DNA of 64,000 bases from Bacillus_P idriensis_A (GTDB taxonomy: Bacteria; Bacillota; Bacilli; Bacillales; Bacillaceae), in contig NZ_JBCMYF010000011.1 in NCBI RefSeq assembly GCF_050483325.1, positions 62,001 to 126,000 of the forward strand, written 5' to 3'. Position numbers and translations under genes: made by a program. A model generated the notes under the pieces. It did no database searches and was not told where the DNA came from. It saw only the letters and a list, made by a program, of their open reading frames with translations. Position 1 is the first letter of the stretch. The number at the start of each line of letters is the position of its first letter. Shown piece by piece: positions 26,035-34,680 of the stretch.

Positions 26035-26720
26035 AGCGTTTCCTCTTCAGCCGCAAGATAGCCCTGTCCTACTTTTGTCTCGATAAATCGGCCAAGTTCA
26101 ATCTCCTCGAGCCGTTTTCGCAGGCGGTTCACATTCACTGTCAGCGTATTGTCGCTTATGAAGCGTTTATCATCCCAGAGACTGTTCATGAGTTTGTCTC
26201 TGCTGACAATCTTATTTTTTTGCTCAATCAAAAGTTTGAGAATGAACATTTCATTCTTTGTCAGTTCAACAGAGCCTGCATCATTCGTCACCGTATTTCG
26301 CTCATAATCAACTGCAGCATTGCACCATGTTTTCAGGCTTACCTGCTCTGTATTGTAGTTATAAACACGGCGGAGTATGGCCTGAATTTTTGCGATCAGC
26401 ACATCAAAGTGAAAAGGCTTTTGGACAAAATCATCGGCCCCAAGCTGCATGGACATGACCATATCAGTCGGATGATCCCGCGAGGACAGAAAGATGATCG
26501 GCACATTTGAATGGGTCCGGATCATCCGGCACCAATGAAAGCCGTCAAACTTCGGCAGCTGAATATCAATGATGACCAAATCAGGTTTAATTTCTGAAAA
26601 CTCCTGCATCACTTTATTAAAATCATTGATTCCATAAACATCATATGACCATTGGTTTAATCTTTCTTTCATTTCATTAAACAGGGTTAAATCATCTTCA
26701 ATTAAAAGGAGTTTGAACAA
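26031..26720 (-). CDS. bceR: BceR-type OmpR-family response regulator
   Basis: The 229-residue product has a receiver domain (acidic pair LIEDD, phospho-Asp in DLVIIDIQLPKFDG, Lys in QKPFHFD) and a winged-helix DNA-binding domain (ELTKNEMFILKLL, SDNTLTVNVNRLRKRL). The sequence tracks B. subtilis BceR closely from MFKLLLIEDD. That start is a TTG at 26720 with GGTG 6 bases upstream, preferred over the GTG at 26732. It likely activates bceAB through the inverted repeat at 25017-25034. Confidence 0.92.
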   Translation of the reverse strand: MFKLLLIEDDLTLFNEMKERLNQWSYDVYGINDFNKVMQEFSEIKPDLVIIDIQLPKFDGFHWCRMIRTHSNVPIIFLSSRDHPTDMVMSMQLGADDFVQKPFHFDVLIAKIQAILRRVYNYNTEQVSLKTWCNAAVDYERNTVTNDAGSVELTKNEMFILKLLIEQKNKIVSRDKLMNSLWDDKRFISDNTLTVNVNRLRKRLEEIELGRFIETKVGQGYLAAEEETL

Positions 26721-26817
26721 GAACTTCACCACACTATAAGATTTCTTTTACAATTATTGTATAGGAAAACAGATTTGTATGCTATAGAGCGCATTGCACG
26801 GAATATTCATACTAATC

Positions 26818-26846
26818 TTGACATTGTTTCAATAGATTGCTATTGT
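26818..26846 (+). promoter_or_regulatory. Sigma-A promoter of the S-box operon
   Basis: TTGACA (26818-26823), 17 bases, TATTGT (26841-26846). Transcription would start about 26853, right at the SAM riboswitch. Confidence 0.75.
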
Positions 26847-26860
26847 AATAAAAAAATAAT

Positions 26861-26964
26861 TTCTTATCCAGAGAGGTGGAGGGACTGGCCCTTTGAAACC
26901 TCAGCAGCAGGTCTATGAAGACACTGTGCTAATTCCAGCGGGTGAATGAACCTGATAGATAAGC
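26861..26964 (+). promoter_or_regulatory. SAM-I (S-box) riboswitch
   Basis: Conserved elements are in order: CTTATCCAGAGAGGTGGAGGG, ACTGGCCC, TTTGAAACCTCAGCAGC, then ACTGTGCTAATTCCAGC and closing GATAAG that pairs with CTTATC as helix P1. A terminator follows. SAM binding should stop transcription of the permease and methyltransferase genes. Confidence 0.95.
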
Positions 26965-26984
26965 ATACCTTTATTTGTCAGCAG

Positions 26985-27015
26985 CGCACTCTTTTTAAAG
27001 AGTGCGTTTTTCATT
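26985..27015 (+). terminator. SAM riboswitch terminator
   Basis: CGCACTCTTT (26985-26994) and AAAGAGTGCG (26997-27006) form the stem, followed by TTTTTC. Confidence 0.85.
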
Positions 27016-27044
27016 TTTTTGGATTTGAAAAAAGGGGAGTAGAA

Positions 27045-28448
27045 ATGGAAGGTCAGCAGCAATTTCAGAGGAAAATGCAATCTCGTCATTTAGTTATGTT
27101 ATCGCTTGGAGGTGTCATTGGAACAGGTTTATTTTTAAGTACAGGCTATACGATTCAGCAGGCTGGGCCGTTTGGCACCATTCTGTCGTATCTAGTTGGG
27201 GCGCTGGTCGTTTATCTCGTTATGCTTTGTTTAGGGGAATTATCAGTACATATGCCGGAGACTGGCGCATTTCACAGCTATGCCGCTAAATATATCGGTC
27301 CAGGAACAGGGTACACAGTAGCCTGGCTGTATTGGCTTACATGGACGGTTGCGTTAGGTTCAGAATTCACGGCAGCAGGGCTGCTGATGCAAAGGTGGTT
27401 TCCATCCATTAACGTCTGGATTTGGAGCGCGGTATTTGCCTTGATCATTTTCTTATTAAATGCTGTGACGGTTAAGTTTTTTGCGGAGTCTGAGTTTTGG
27501 TTTGCATCAATTAAAGTCGTTGCCATAGTGATTTTTATTCTTTTAGGAGGAGCCGCAATTGTTGGCTTTATTCCGCTGACGGATTCGAGTTCTGCTCCAT
27601 TTTTTACGAATCTTACAAGTGGGGGGTTATTTCCGAATGGTGCGTTTGCCGTGATCATGACGATGCTTGCTGTGAACTTTGCCTATTCGGGAACAGAATT
27701 AATAGGTGTTGCAGCCGGAGAAACGGCAGAGCCTCAAAAAACAATACCCATCGCGATTCGAACAACATTATGGAGATTGATCCTCTTTTTTGTAGGAACG
27801 ATTGTTGTTTTATCGGCGCTGCTGCCTGCATCGGATTCAGGGGTTTTAAAGAGCCCTTTTGTTGCTGTTCTTGAACGGATTGGTCTTCCGTTTGCAGCAG
27901 ATATCATGAATTTCGTTATCTTAACGGCTATTTTATCAGCAGCAAACTCAGGTTTATATGCTGCTTCCAGAATGCTCTGGTCTCTTTCAAATAAGAAAAC
28001 CATAGCACCTATTTTTGCAAGAGTGACAAAACAGGGTGTACCTATATATGCTGTGATATTCAGCATGCTGGGCGGTACTTTGGCTTTATTCTCAAGTATC
28101 ATTGCACCAGATACAGTGTATATCGTCCTTGTCTCCATTTCAGGTTTAGCTGTGGTTGTTGTCTGGATGAGTATTAGTGCGTCACAGTTTTTCTTCCGCA
28201 GACAATATATCAAAGAAGGTCATTCCGTAAAGGATCTGGTTTACCGGACCCCTTTCTATCCCCTGGTACCGATCGCATCTTTTGTGCTGTGTCTCGCATC
28301 ATTAGTTGGAATTGCATTTGACCCCGCACAGCGAATTGCACTTTATTGCGGCATTCCATTTATTTTGATTTGTTATGGAAGCTACTATTTAACTCAGTAT
28401 GTAAAGGAAAGAGGAGAAGGATATGCAGCAGAAAATCAATCCAATTGA
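27045..28448 (+). CDS. mmuP: APC-family permease, S-methylmethionine type (MmuP-like)
   Basis: The 467-residue carrier has twelve hydrophobic segments and the APC entry MLSLGGVIGTGLFLSTGYTI. Under a SAM riboswitch and overlapping a homocysteine methyltransferase gene, its likely substrate is S-methylmethionine, a methyl donor for making methionine. AGGGGAG... precedes the ATG at 27045; a longer open frame from 26946 starts inside the riboswitch and is rejected. B. subtilis has the same pair as ybgF-ybgG. Another amino acid as substrate is possible. Confidence 0.87.
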   Translation: MEGQQQFQRKMQSRHLVMLSLGGVIGTGLFLSTGYTIQQAGPFGTILSYLVGALVVYLVMLCLGELSVHMPETGAFHSYAAKYIGPGTGYTVAWLYWLTWTVALGSEFTAAGLLMQRWFPSINVWIWSAVFALIIFLLNAVTVKFFAESEFWFASIKVVAIVIFILLGGAAIVGFIPLTDSSSAPFFTNLTSGGLFPNGAFAVIMTMLAVNFAYSGTELIGVAAGETAEPQKTIPIAIRTTLWRLILFFVGTIVVLSALLPASDSGVLKSPFVAVLERIGLPFAADIMNFVILTAILSAANSGLYAASRMLWSLSNKKTIAPIFARVTKQGVPIYAVIFSMLGGTLALFSSIIAPDTVYIVLVSISGLAVVVVWMSISASQFFFRRQYIKEGHSVKDLVYRTPFYPLVPIASFVLCLASLVGIAFDPAQRIALYCGIPFILICYGSYYLTQYVKERGEGYAAENQSN

Positions 28449-29397
28449 CGCTATATTACATGACCATTCTATTATGATTCTTGATGGAGCACTTGCTACA
28501 GAGCTTGAGCAGCATGGCTGTGATTTGGACGATCCCCTTTGGTCAGCCCGAATATTGCTTGAAAACCCGGAATTGATTTATCAGGTTCATTCAGACTATT
28601 TCCGTGCGGGAGCGGACTGTGCAATAACGGCAAGCTACCAAGCAACAATTGATGGGTTCTTAAAGCAGGGAATCGAAGAAATAGAAGCTTTGCAATTAAT
28701 GAAAAAAACGGTGCTGCTTGCCAAAAAAGCTAGAGATGATTTTTGGAAGGAAGAAATGGGGGCTGTTAGACCAAAACCATTGGTTGCGGCATCAATCGGG
28801 CCTTATGGCGCTTATCTTGCAGATGGTTCAGAGTATACAGGCAGCTATGGTGTTACGGATAAAACATTAGAAGATTTTCATCGTCCTAGAATGTCAGCTT
28901 TGATTGGTGCAGGTGCTGATTTACTTGCATTTGAAACGATTCCTTCCCTTCAAGAAGCAAACGTATTAAGTTCTTTATTGAATGAATTTCCGAATACATA
29001 TGCATGGCTGTCCTTTACCTTGAAAAATGAGAAAGCGATTAGTGATGGCACCCTCCTCGAGGTGTGTGCAAATACCTTCGGGTACAACGGGCAAATTGCC
29101 GCAATTGGCATTAACTGTGCACCACTGGAATTGGTGAATGAAGCCATAAAAGTGATCAGCAGCCATACAAAAAAACCGGTTATTGTATACCCGAATTCTG
29201 GAGAAGCCTATCATCCAGATACTAAAACATGGCATGGGCAAAAATCTTGCCTTGAACTGGATCAACAGTCAGAAGAATGGTACAAATCAGGGGCCCGCTT
29301 AATAGGGGGATGCTGCCGGACAGCACCTCGCCATATTGAGAAGATTACAAAAAAATGGCGGACGGGTGAAAAGTCAATTCTGAAGTTTAATAAATAG
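28423..29397 (+). CDS. mmuM: Homocysteine S-methyltransferase (MmuM/YbgG)
   Basis: The 324-residue zinc enzyme transfers a methyl group from S-methylmethionine to homocysteine, making methionine. The family start (ILDGALATELEQHGCDLDDP), the first zinc Cys in IGINCAP and the double Cys in RLIGGCCRTAPRHI are present. GAGGAGAAGG lies before its ATG, inside the end of the permease gene (26-base overlap), showing translational coupling. It is controlled by the SAM riboswitch upstream of the permease. Confidence 0.94.
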   Translation: MQQKINPIDAILHDHSIMILDGALATELEQHGCDLDDPLWSARILLENPELIYQVHSDYFRAGADCAITASYQATIDGFLKQGIEEIEALQLMKKTVLLAKKARDDFWKEEMGAVRPKPLVAASIGPYGAYLADGSEYTGSYGVTDKTLEDFHRPRMSALIGAGADLLAFETIPSLQEANVLSSLLNEFPNTYAWLSFTLKNEKAISDGTLLEVCANTFGYNGQIAAIGINCAPLELVNEAIKVISSHTKKPVIVYPNSGEAYHPDTKTWHGQKSCLELDQQSEEWYKSGARLIGGCCRTAPRHIEKITKKWRTGEKSILKFNK

Positions 29398-29402
29398 AAC
29401 AG

Positions 29403-29437
29403 AAAAGGACATCCTCATTTGGAATGTCCTTTTTCTC
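29403..29437. terminator. Bidirectional terminator
   Basis: AAAAGGACAT and ATGTCCTTTTT pair around an 11-base loop between convergent genes. Confidence 0.8.
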
Positions 29438-29452
29438 ACTGCTCTCATCTCA

Positions 29453-30661
29453 TCATGCTGATGCAGAAGCATGAACTTTTGCCCACGCAGTCTTTTCTCT
29501 CTTCCCATGCAGATAATAATAAAGAAGTGAACTGGCAAGAACCGCAATTCCCAAAATCACATACAAGGTACTGTAGCCTGTCACCGGAATGACAAAACCA
29601 AGCAGATAGGGTCCAAAGCCTAAACCAGCGTCAAGAAAGATAAAGAAAGTCGAAGTGGCGAGCCCCATACGGTGAGGCGGCGTTAATTTTACGGCAATCG
29701 CCTGTGTCGCTGATTGCATGTTTCCAAATCCAAGACCGATCAGAACACCTGAAAGCAAGAAAATGAAGCTGATGCCTGCTGTGCTCAAAAGGAACATTCC
29801 CGCTCCAAATAAGAGGAAGGCTGGATACATAATGAAATTTGCTCCTTTTTTGTCCATTAAACGGCCGGTGAAGGGGCGTGATGCCAGAACAGCTGCCGCA
29901 TAGACGATGAAAAAGAAGCTTGCTGTGCTGACAAGGTTAATGTCCATTGCGTAAAAATGAATAAAAGAAAGGACACTTGAATAACAAAACGCCACTGCAA
30001 GGGTGATAAATGCGATCGGCAAAGCTTTTGGCTCTACAAAATTTGAAAGTTTGAATCCTCGTACATCTGCTTTTTTTGCCGAAACATCAAGCGGGGGCAA
30101 ATACAGGAAAAAGGCAATGATTAAACTGCTGACGCCTAATGCAACGCAGAAGGTAAAGATTGTTTGAAAGCTTGCGTTCTGGCTCAAGTACAGTCCGATG
30201 AATGGTCCAATGGCTGTTGCAAGAGTTGCACTCATGCTGTAGTACCCGATGCCTTCCCCTTTTCGCGAAGCGGGGATAATCTGTGCTACTATGGTGCCTG
30301 TAGCTGTACTGGCCATCCCCAGTGTGATTCCATGAATCAGACGATTGAAAAGAAGGAAGCCCAGGCCGAATTCAAAGAAATAAAAGGCTGTTGTCAGAGT
30401 AAACAGGATAAGCCCGGTATACAGGATTTTTTTTCGGCTGAACGTTACGATAAGCCTTCCTATTAAAAGTCTGCCAATCAGTGCGCCTATTATGAAAATT
30501 CCGGTTACAAGTCCCGCCGCGCTTGTAGAGGCACTGTACTCATCTACTGCAAAGACGGCAATGGTCACCATTAATAAGTAAAAGATTAACGTTAAGAAAA
30601 AATTGATGGACGACACGACAATAAAGTCTTTCGTCCATAGTTTGGATGCTGGCTGATTCAC
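29453..30661 (-). CDS. MFS transporter
   Basis: The product is about 402 residues with twelve hydrophobic segments. The cytoplasmic loop GRLLIGRLIVTFSRKKILY between helices 2 and 3 is the MFS signature, and VVLASRPFTGRLMDKKG is its second-half counterpart. The GTG at 30661 is chosen because AAGGTGG lies 8 bases before it, just after the marR stop. The longer frame to 30724 overlaps the regulator. Co-transcription with a MarR repressor suggests a drug or metabolite exporter. Substrate unknown. Confidence 0.85.
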   Translation of the reverse strand: MNQPASKLWTKDFIVVSSINFFLTLIFYLLMVTIAVFAVDEYSASTSAAGLVTGIFIIGALIGRLLIGRLIVTFSRKKILYTGLILFTLTTAFYFFEFGLGFLLFNRLIHGITLGMASTATGTIVAQIIPASRKGEGIGYYSMSATLATAIGPFIGLYLSQNASFQTIFTFCVALGVSSLIIAFFLYLPPLDVSAKKADVRGFKLSNFVEPKALPIAFITLAVAFCYSSVLSFIHFYAMDINLVSTASFFFIVYAAAVLASRPFTGRLMDKKGANFIMYPAFLLFGAGMFLLSTAGISFIFLLSGVLIGLGFGNMQSATQAIAVKLTPPHRMGLATSTFFIFLDAGLGFGPYLLGFVIPVTGYSTLYVILGIAVLASSLLYYYLHGKREKTAWAKVHASASA

Positions 30662-30674
30662 GTTTGTAACCACC

Positions 30675-31103
30675 TTACTCTCTGATATTGTTCCGGATAT
30701 CTCCCATAATCCGGATAACTTCAAGCTGTTCTTCTTTTGAAATACCTTTTAAAATTTCCTGCTCATATTCATCAATTGTTATGCGGACATCTCCGTAAAC
30801 CTTTCTACCAAGGTCTGTAAGCTGCATTCTCTTTTCACGCTTATCCTTTCCGGGAACATGTTCGACATAGCCCAGTTCCTCGAGGCGGCTGATCGTTCTT
30901 GTCACGGTAGGCTTTTCAACACTTTGATAATCAGCAAGCTCAACAAGCGTAGCTGTTCCGTAATTGGATAAGTAATGCAAAACGGACCATTGCGCTCTGT
31001 ACAAATCGTGTTTGGCGAGCTCGATATTCAGTCTGTTTTCAAAAGGACGGTATAACAGCAGAAGCTGCTGAAAAAACTTTTGGTATGTTTTTATAGGAAA
31101 CAC
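30675..31103 (-). CDS. MarR-family transcriptional regulator
   Basis: The 142-residue winged-helix protein has the MarR core: DLYRAQWSVLHYLSNYGTAT, the recognition region QSVEKPTVTRTISRLEELGY and wing VPGKDKREKRMQLT. It precedes the MFS gene with a 13-base gap. The GTG start at 31103 has a weak ribosome site. Palindromes in its promoter suggest self-repression relieved by a ligand, perhaps the transported compound. Confidence 0.88.
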   Translation of the reverse strand: MFPIKTYQKFFQQLLLLYRPFENRLNIELAKHDLYRAQWSVLHYLSNYGTATLVELADYQSVEKPTVTRTISRLEELGYVEHVPGKDKREKRMQLTDLGRKVYGDVRITIDEYEQEILKGISKEEQLEVIRIMGDIRNNIRE

Positions 31104-31116
31104 CTCATTAAATAAA

Positions 31117-31180
31117 TAGTTACCTTAGATAATAGTTACTCTAGGTAACTAATATAACAAAATCAGTCTGTATTTGTCTA
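31117..31180 (-). promoter_or_regulatory. Promoter and putative MarR operators
   Basis: On the minus strand TAGACA (31180-31175), 17 bases, TTATAT (31157-31152). Just downstream, TAGTTAC-TCTAG-GTAACTA (31133-31151) is a near-perfect 19-base palindrome. A third GTTACCT half-site at 31118-31125 lies inverted to it. A repressor bound there would block the promoter. Confidence 0.65.
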
Positions 31181-31194
31181 CCTGCTGAATTCCT

Positions 31195-31392
31195 AAGGTT
31201 ATTTTCGTATAGATTGTTTTTGATTATAAATGTGTTCGTTTCTTTCCGCGGGGAGCGTTGAAGCCTCCTCGGCGAGCCTGCGGGGTCTTCCATTTCCCTC
31301 TATTTTTCCGCAGGAGTCAAGTTCCTGCAGCGGTGATCCACAAGTGGTTTTACCTATCTAGTCTTAAAGCAACAATGTTTACGAAAAGAGCC
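31195..31392. mobile_element. MITE-like element, copy 2
   Basis: The left end AAGGTTATTTTCGTATAGAT and the right end (31367-31392, ...TTTACGAAAAGAGCC) are inverted relative to each other and match copies 1 and 3. ATTCCT occurs immediately outside both ends (31189-31194 and 31393-31398), a possible target duplication. The centre has GC-rich blocks (CCGCGGGGAGC, CCTCCTCGGCGAGCCTGCGG) shared with copy 3. It ends 17 bases before the htpG -35. Confidence 0.65.
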
Positions 31393-31409
31393 ATTCCTCA
31401 AGATGATTA

Positions 31410-31438
31410 TTGACACAAAACGGGAATATATGTTATTA
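31410..31438 (+). promoter_or_regulatory. Sigma-A promoter of htpG
   Basis: TTGACA (31410-31415), 17 bases, TTATTA (31433-31438). The CIRCE element begins ten bases later, covering the start of the transcript. Confidence 0.65.
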
Positions 31439-31447
31439 AATTAGGGG

Positions 31448-31474
31448 TTGGCACTCTCATAAAAAGAGTGCTAA
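31448..31474 (+). promoter_or_regulatory. CIRCE element (HrcA operator)
   Basis: TTGGCACTC, a 9-base spacer and GAGTGCTAA match the CIRCE consensus (TTAGCACTC-N9-GAGTGCTAA) with one mismatch. It lies between the htpG promoter and ribosome site, so HrcA should repress htpG until heat stress. Confidence 0.92.
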
Positions 31475-31499
31475 AAAGAAGTTTGAAAGGAGAATGACA

Positions 31500-33380
31500 A
31501 TGGAAAAAATGCAGTTCAAAGCAGAGTCTAAAAGACTATTGGAAATGATGATCAATTCAATTTATTCTCAAAAAGAAATCTTTTTAAGAGAGCTGATTTC
31601 AAATGCGAGTGATGCGATTGATAAAATTTATTACAAAGCTTTAACAGACGACAGTCTATCATTCGACCAAAATCATTACTACATAAAAGTAAGTGCAGAC
31701 AAGGAAAATAGAACATTAACAATCTCAGATACGGGGATTGGGATGACAAAAGAAGAGCTTGAAAATAATCTTGGCATTATTGCGAAAAGCGGCTCATTGG
31801 CTTTTAAAAGCGAAAATGAGCTGAAGGATGGCCATGACATTATCGGTCAGTTTGGGGTAGGTTTCTACTCAGCCTTTATGGTAGCTGATGCCATTACGGT
31901 CACAACGAAAACAATCGGCAGCGAAGAAGCTTACAGATGGCATTCTGGGGGAGCAGACGGCTATACGATTGAGCTTTGTGAGAAGGAAGAGGTTGGAACA
32001 GAGATTGTTCTCACCATTAAAGAAAACACAGAAGACGATTCGTACGATGAATATTTAGAAGAATACCGCTTAAAAGCCATCATTAAAAAGTACTCTGATT
32101 TCATCCGCTATCCAATTAAGATGGATGTAACGGAGCGAAAACGCAAAGACGGCAGCGAAACAGAATTTGAAGAAATTCAAGAAGAGCAGACAATCAACAG
32201 CATGGTTCCAATTTGGAGAAAGAATAAAAATGAACTCACCCCGGAAGATTACGAGAATTTCTATGCAGAAAAGCATTACGGGTTTGATAAGCCGTTAAAA
32301 CATATCCATATCAGTGTGGACGGTGCCGTCAGATACAATGCGATTCTCTACATCCCTGAGCAGATTCCGTATGATTTCTACTCTAAAGAGTTTGAAAAAG
32401 GGCTTGAGCTGTACTCAAATGGCGTGCTGATTATGGAAAAATGCTCAGACCTGCTTCCTGACTATTTCAGTTTTGTAAAAGGAATGGCAGATTCTGAGGA
32501 CTTGTCTCTTAACATCTCAAGAGAGATCCTGCAGCATGACCGCCAGCTGAAGCTGATTGCAAAAAACATCAAAAACAAAATTAAAAGCCAGCTGCAGAGC
32601 TTATTAAAAGATGAGAGAGAAAAGTATGAAACATTCTATCGCTCTTTCGGAAGACAGCTTAAATATGGCGTGTACAGTGATTTTGGAGCTAATAAAGAAG
32701 ATCTTCAGAACCTGCTTATGTTCTATTCATCAAAAGAGAAAAAGCTGATCACCCTTGATGAATATGTTTCAGGCATGCCTGAAGATCAGAAGTACATTTA
32801 CTATGCTGCAGGAGAAAGCTATGAACGAATTGAAAAGCTTCCGCAGACAGAGGTTGTGGCTGATAAAGGCTATGATATCTTATATTTCACGGATGAAGTG
32901 GATGAATTTGCGATCAGAATGCTGATGAATTATCAGGAAAAAGAATTCAAATCGATTTCAAGCGGTGATTTAGGCATAGAAGCAGGCGAGTCTGAATTGG
33001 GTGCAGAATCAGAAGAGAAAGATAACACAGAACTCTTTGAAGAAATGAAGACGATTCTTGCAGGCAAAGTGAAGGATGTAAGAATGTCAAAACGCCTCAA
33101 ATCTCACCCAGTCTGCATCGCAACTGAAGGTGAAGTAACAACGGAAATGGAAAAAATCCTGAAGGCGATGCCGAACAGCCAGAACATTAAGGCGGAGAAA
33201 ATCCTTGAGATCAACAGCAGCCACGAGGTCTTTGCTTCCCTAAAAGATGCATTGGCAAACGACAAGGAAAAACTTGCGCTGTACACGAACCTTTTATTTA
33301 ACCAGGCCCTTCTAATTGAAGGACTGACAATTGAGGATCCGGTTGAGTTTACGAACGATATTTGCAAGATTATGGTGTGA
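31500..33380 (+). CDS. htpG: Molecular chaperone HtpG (bacterial Hsp90)
   Basis: The 626-residue chaperone has an N-terminal GHKL ATPase domain (FLRELISNASDAIDKIYY, DTGIGMT, GQFGVGFYSAFMVAD), a middle client domain and a C-terminal dimer domain. Length equals B. subtilis HtpG. The ATG at 31500 is preferred over the ATG at 31494 because AAAGGAG is then 7 bases away. Control by CIRCE/HrcA is visible upstream, unlike B. subtilis htpG. It is a single gene with its own strong terminator. Confidence 0.97.
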   Translation: MEKMQFKAESKRLLEMMINSIYSQKEIFLRELISNASDAIDKIYYKALTDDSLSFDQNHYYIKVSADKENRTLTISDTGIGMTKEELENNLGIIAKSGSLAFKSENELKDGHDIIGQFGVGFYSAFMVADAITVTTKTIGSEEAYRWHSGGADGYTIELCEKEEVGTEIVLTIKENTEDDSYDEYLEEYRLKAIIKKYSDFIRYPIKMDVTERKRKDGSETEFEEIQEEQTINSMVPIWRKNKNELTPEDYENFYAEKHYGFDKPLKHIHISVDGAVRYNAILYIPEQIPYDFYSKEFEKGLELYSNGVLIMEKCSDLLPDYFSFVKGMADSEDLSLNISREILQHDRQLKLIAKNIKNKIKSQLQSLLKDEREKYETFYRSFGRQLKYGVYSDFGANKEDLQNLLMFYSSKEKKLITLDEYVSGMPEDQKYIYYAAGESYERIEKLPQTEVVADKGYDILYFTDEVDEFAIRMLMNYQEKEFKSISSGDLGIEAGESELGAESEEKDNTELFEEMKTILAGKVKDVRMSKRLKSHPVCIATEGEVTTEMEKILKAMPNSQNIKAEKILEINSSHEVFASLKDALANDKEKLALYTNLLFNQALLIEGLTIEDPVEFTNDICKIMV

Positions 33381-33388
33381 AAAATGAA

Positions 33389-33428
33389 AGCCGGCAGAAA
33401 CCAATTGGTTCCTGCCGGTTTTTTTTGG
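33389..33428 (+). terminator. Intrinsic terminator of htpG
   Basis: CCGGCAGAAACC and GGTTCCTGCCGG form a long stem (one mismatch) followed by eight T. Confidence 0.9.
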
Positions 33429-33557
33429 CTTGAAGCCTGTTGATGATAGTTTAAATGCAGCGGGATTATGGCATTGTCTGAATCGTCCCCCGCGAACCTG
33501 TTATTCGATATGGGAGGGTAAGAAAGCGTCCGCATCAAACGGTAAAGAACGGATCCC

Positions 33558-33599
33558 CAAAAAAGAGGCGGCATCCCGGGGAAAGCCGCCTCTTTTCAC
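33558..33599 (-). terminator. Intrinsic terminator of potABCD
   Basis: AAAAGAGGCGGC (33561-33572) and GCCGCCTCTTTT (33585-33596) form a 12-bp stem; on the minus strand a T run follows. Confidence 0.85.
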
Positions 33600-33606
33600 T
33601 GCCATT

Positions 33607-34680
33607 TTATTTTGGATGCATCTTAAATTTCAAAAACAGCTCGTTATAGTAAGCCAAATTCTTTTTGCCGAGGTTTTCATACACTTCAAGCTTTTCCGTC
33701 AGTTGGGGCGGCGGATAGAAGCGTTCATCGTTTACCATCTCTTCAGGCATGTACTTTAAAGCTTCTTTGTTCGGTGTTGAGTAGCTGACATATTCGGTGT
33801 TTTCTGCAGCGACCTCAGCATCCAGCATGAAGTTGATGAACTGATGGGCGGCCTCCACATTTTTGGCTGTTTTAGGGATCACCATGTTGTCGAACCATAA
33901 ATTTGAGCCTTCCTCTGGAACGACATACTCGAGATCCTCATTTTCATACATGATCTCTGATGCAACTCCGGACCATACAAGGCCGATTGATGCTTCCTGA
34001 TTTTCAAGCAGCATCCTGCTCTCGTCTCCAACTACTGCTTTGACGTTTGGGGTGAGAGAATCAAGCTTTCGTTTTGCTTCCTCTAAATGATCCTTATTTG
34101 TATCGTTAAGAGAATAGCCGAGGCTGTTGAGCCCCATTCCCATCACTTCTCTTGCGCCGTCAATCAGCAGGATTTCATTGCGCAGATCAGGATCCCAAAG
34201 GTCATTCCAGCTCGTGATTTTTTTTCCGTCTATCATCGAGGGATTATAGACGATGCCGACCGTACCCCAGAAATAAGGAATGGAATATCTATTTTCAGGG
34301 TCAAAAGGCAAATCCATAAACCGGTCATCAATATTTTTCAAGTTCGGAAGTTTTGAATGATCTAAAGGGATCAGCAACTCTTCCTGTCTCATTTTATCAA
34401 TCATATATTCAGAAGGAACGGCAATATCATAAGTTGTTCCGCCCTGTTCAATCTTTGTCATCATCGCCTCGTTGGAATCAAAGGTCTCATAGATGACCTT
34501 AATGCCTGTTTCTTTTTCAAAGCGGTCAACGAGATCGGAATTGATGTAGTCTCCCCAGTTAAAGATTGTAAGCGTGTTTCCGCTTGAGTAGCCCTGTGAA
34601 GAGTTTAGTTCGGATACTGCATATAAAAGAATGCCTGACACGAGAATAATCGCGAAGAAAACGCGGACGAGCTTCTTCAT
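33607..34680 (-). CDS. potD: Spermidine/putrescine ABC transporter substrate-binding protein PotD
   Basis: The 357-residue exported protein has an N-terminal hydrophobic signal (about 7-24) without a lipobox Cys. The PotD start TLTIFNWGDYINSDLVDRFE and the block YSIPYFWGTVGIVYNPSMID are typical. Acidic and aromatic residues in these segments bind polyamines in known PotD. It is the last gene of potABCD and overlaps potC by four bases. Confidence 0.93.
   Translation of the reverse strand: MKKLVRVFFAIILVSGILLYAVSELNSSQGYSSGNTLTIFNWGDYINSDLVDRFEKETGIKVIYETFDSNEAMMTKIEQGGTTYDIAVPSEYMIDKMRQEELLIPLDHSKLPNLKNIDDRFMDLPFDPENRYSIPYFWGTVGIVYNPSMIDGKKITSWNDLWDPDLRNEILLIDGAREVMGMGLNSLGYSLNDTNKDHLEEAKRKLDSLTPNVKAVVGDESRMLLENQEASIGLVWSGVASEIMYENEDLEYVVPEEGSNLWFDNMVIPKTAKNVEAAHQFINFMLDAEVAAENTEYVSYSTPNKEALKYMPEEMVNDERFYPPPQLTEKLEVYENLGKKNLAYYNELFLKFKMHPK

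Noticed and set aside
26946..27044. N-terminal extension of the S-methylmethionine permease
   Set aside because: It starts inside the SAM riboswitch and crosses its terminator.
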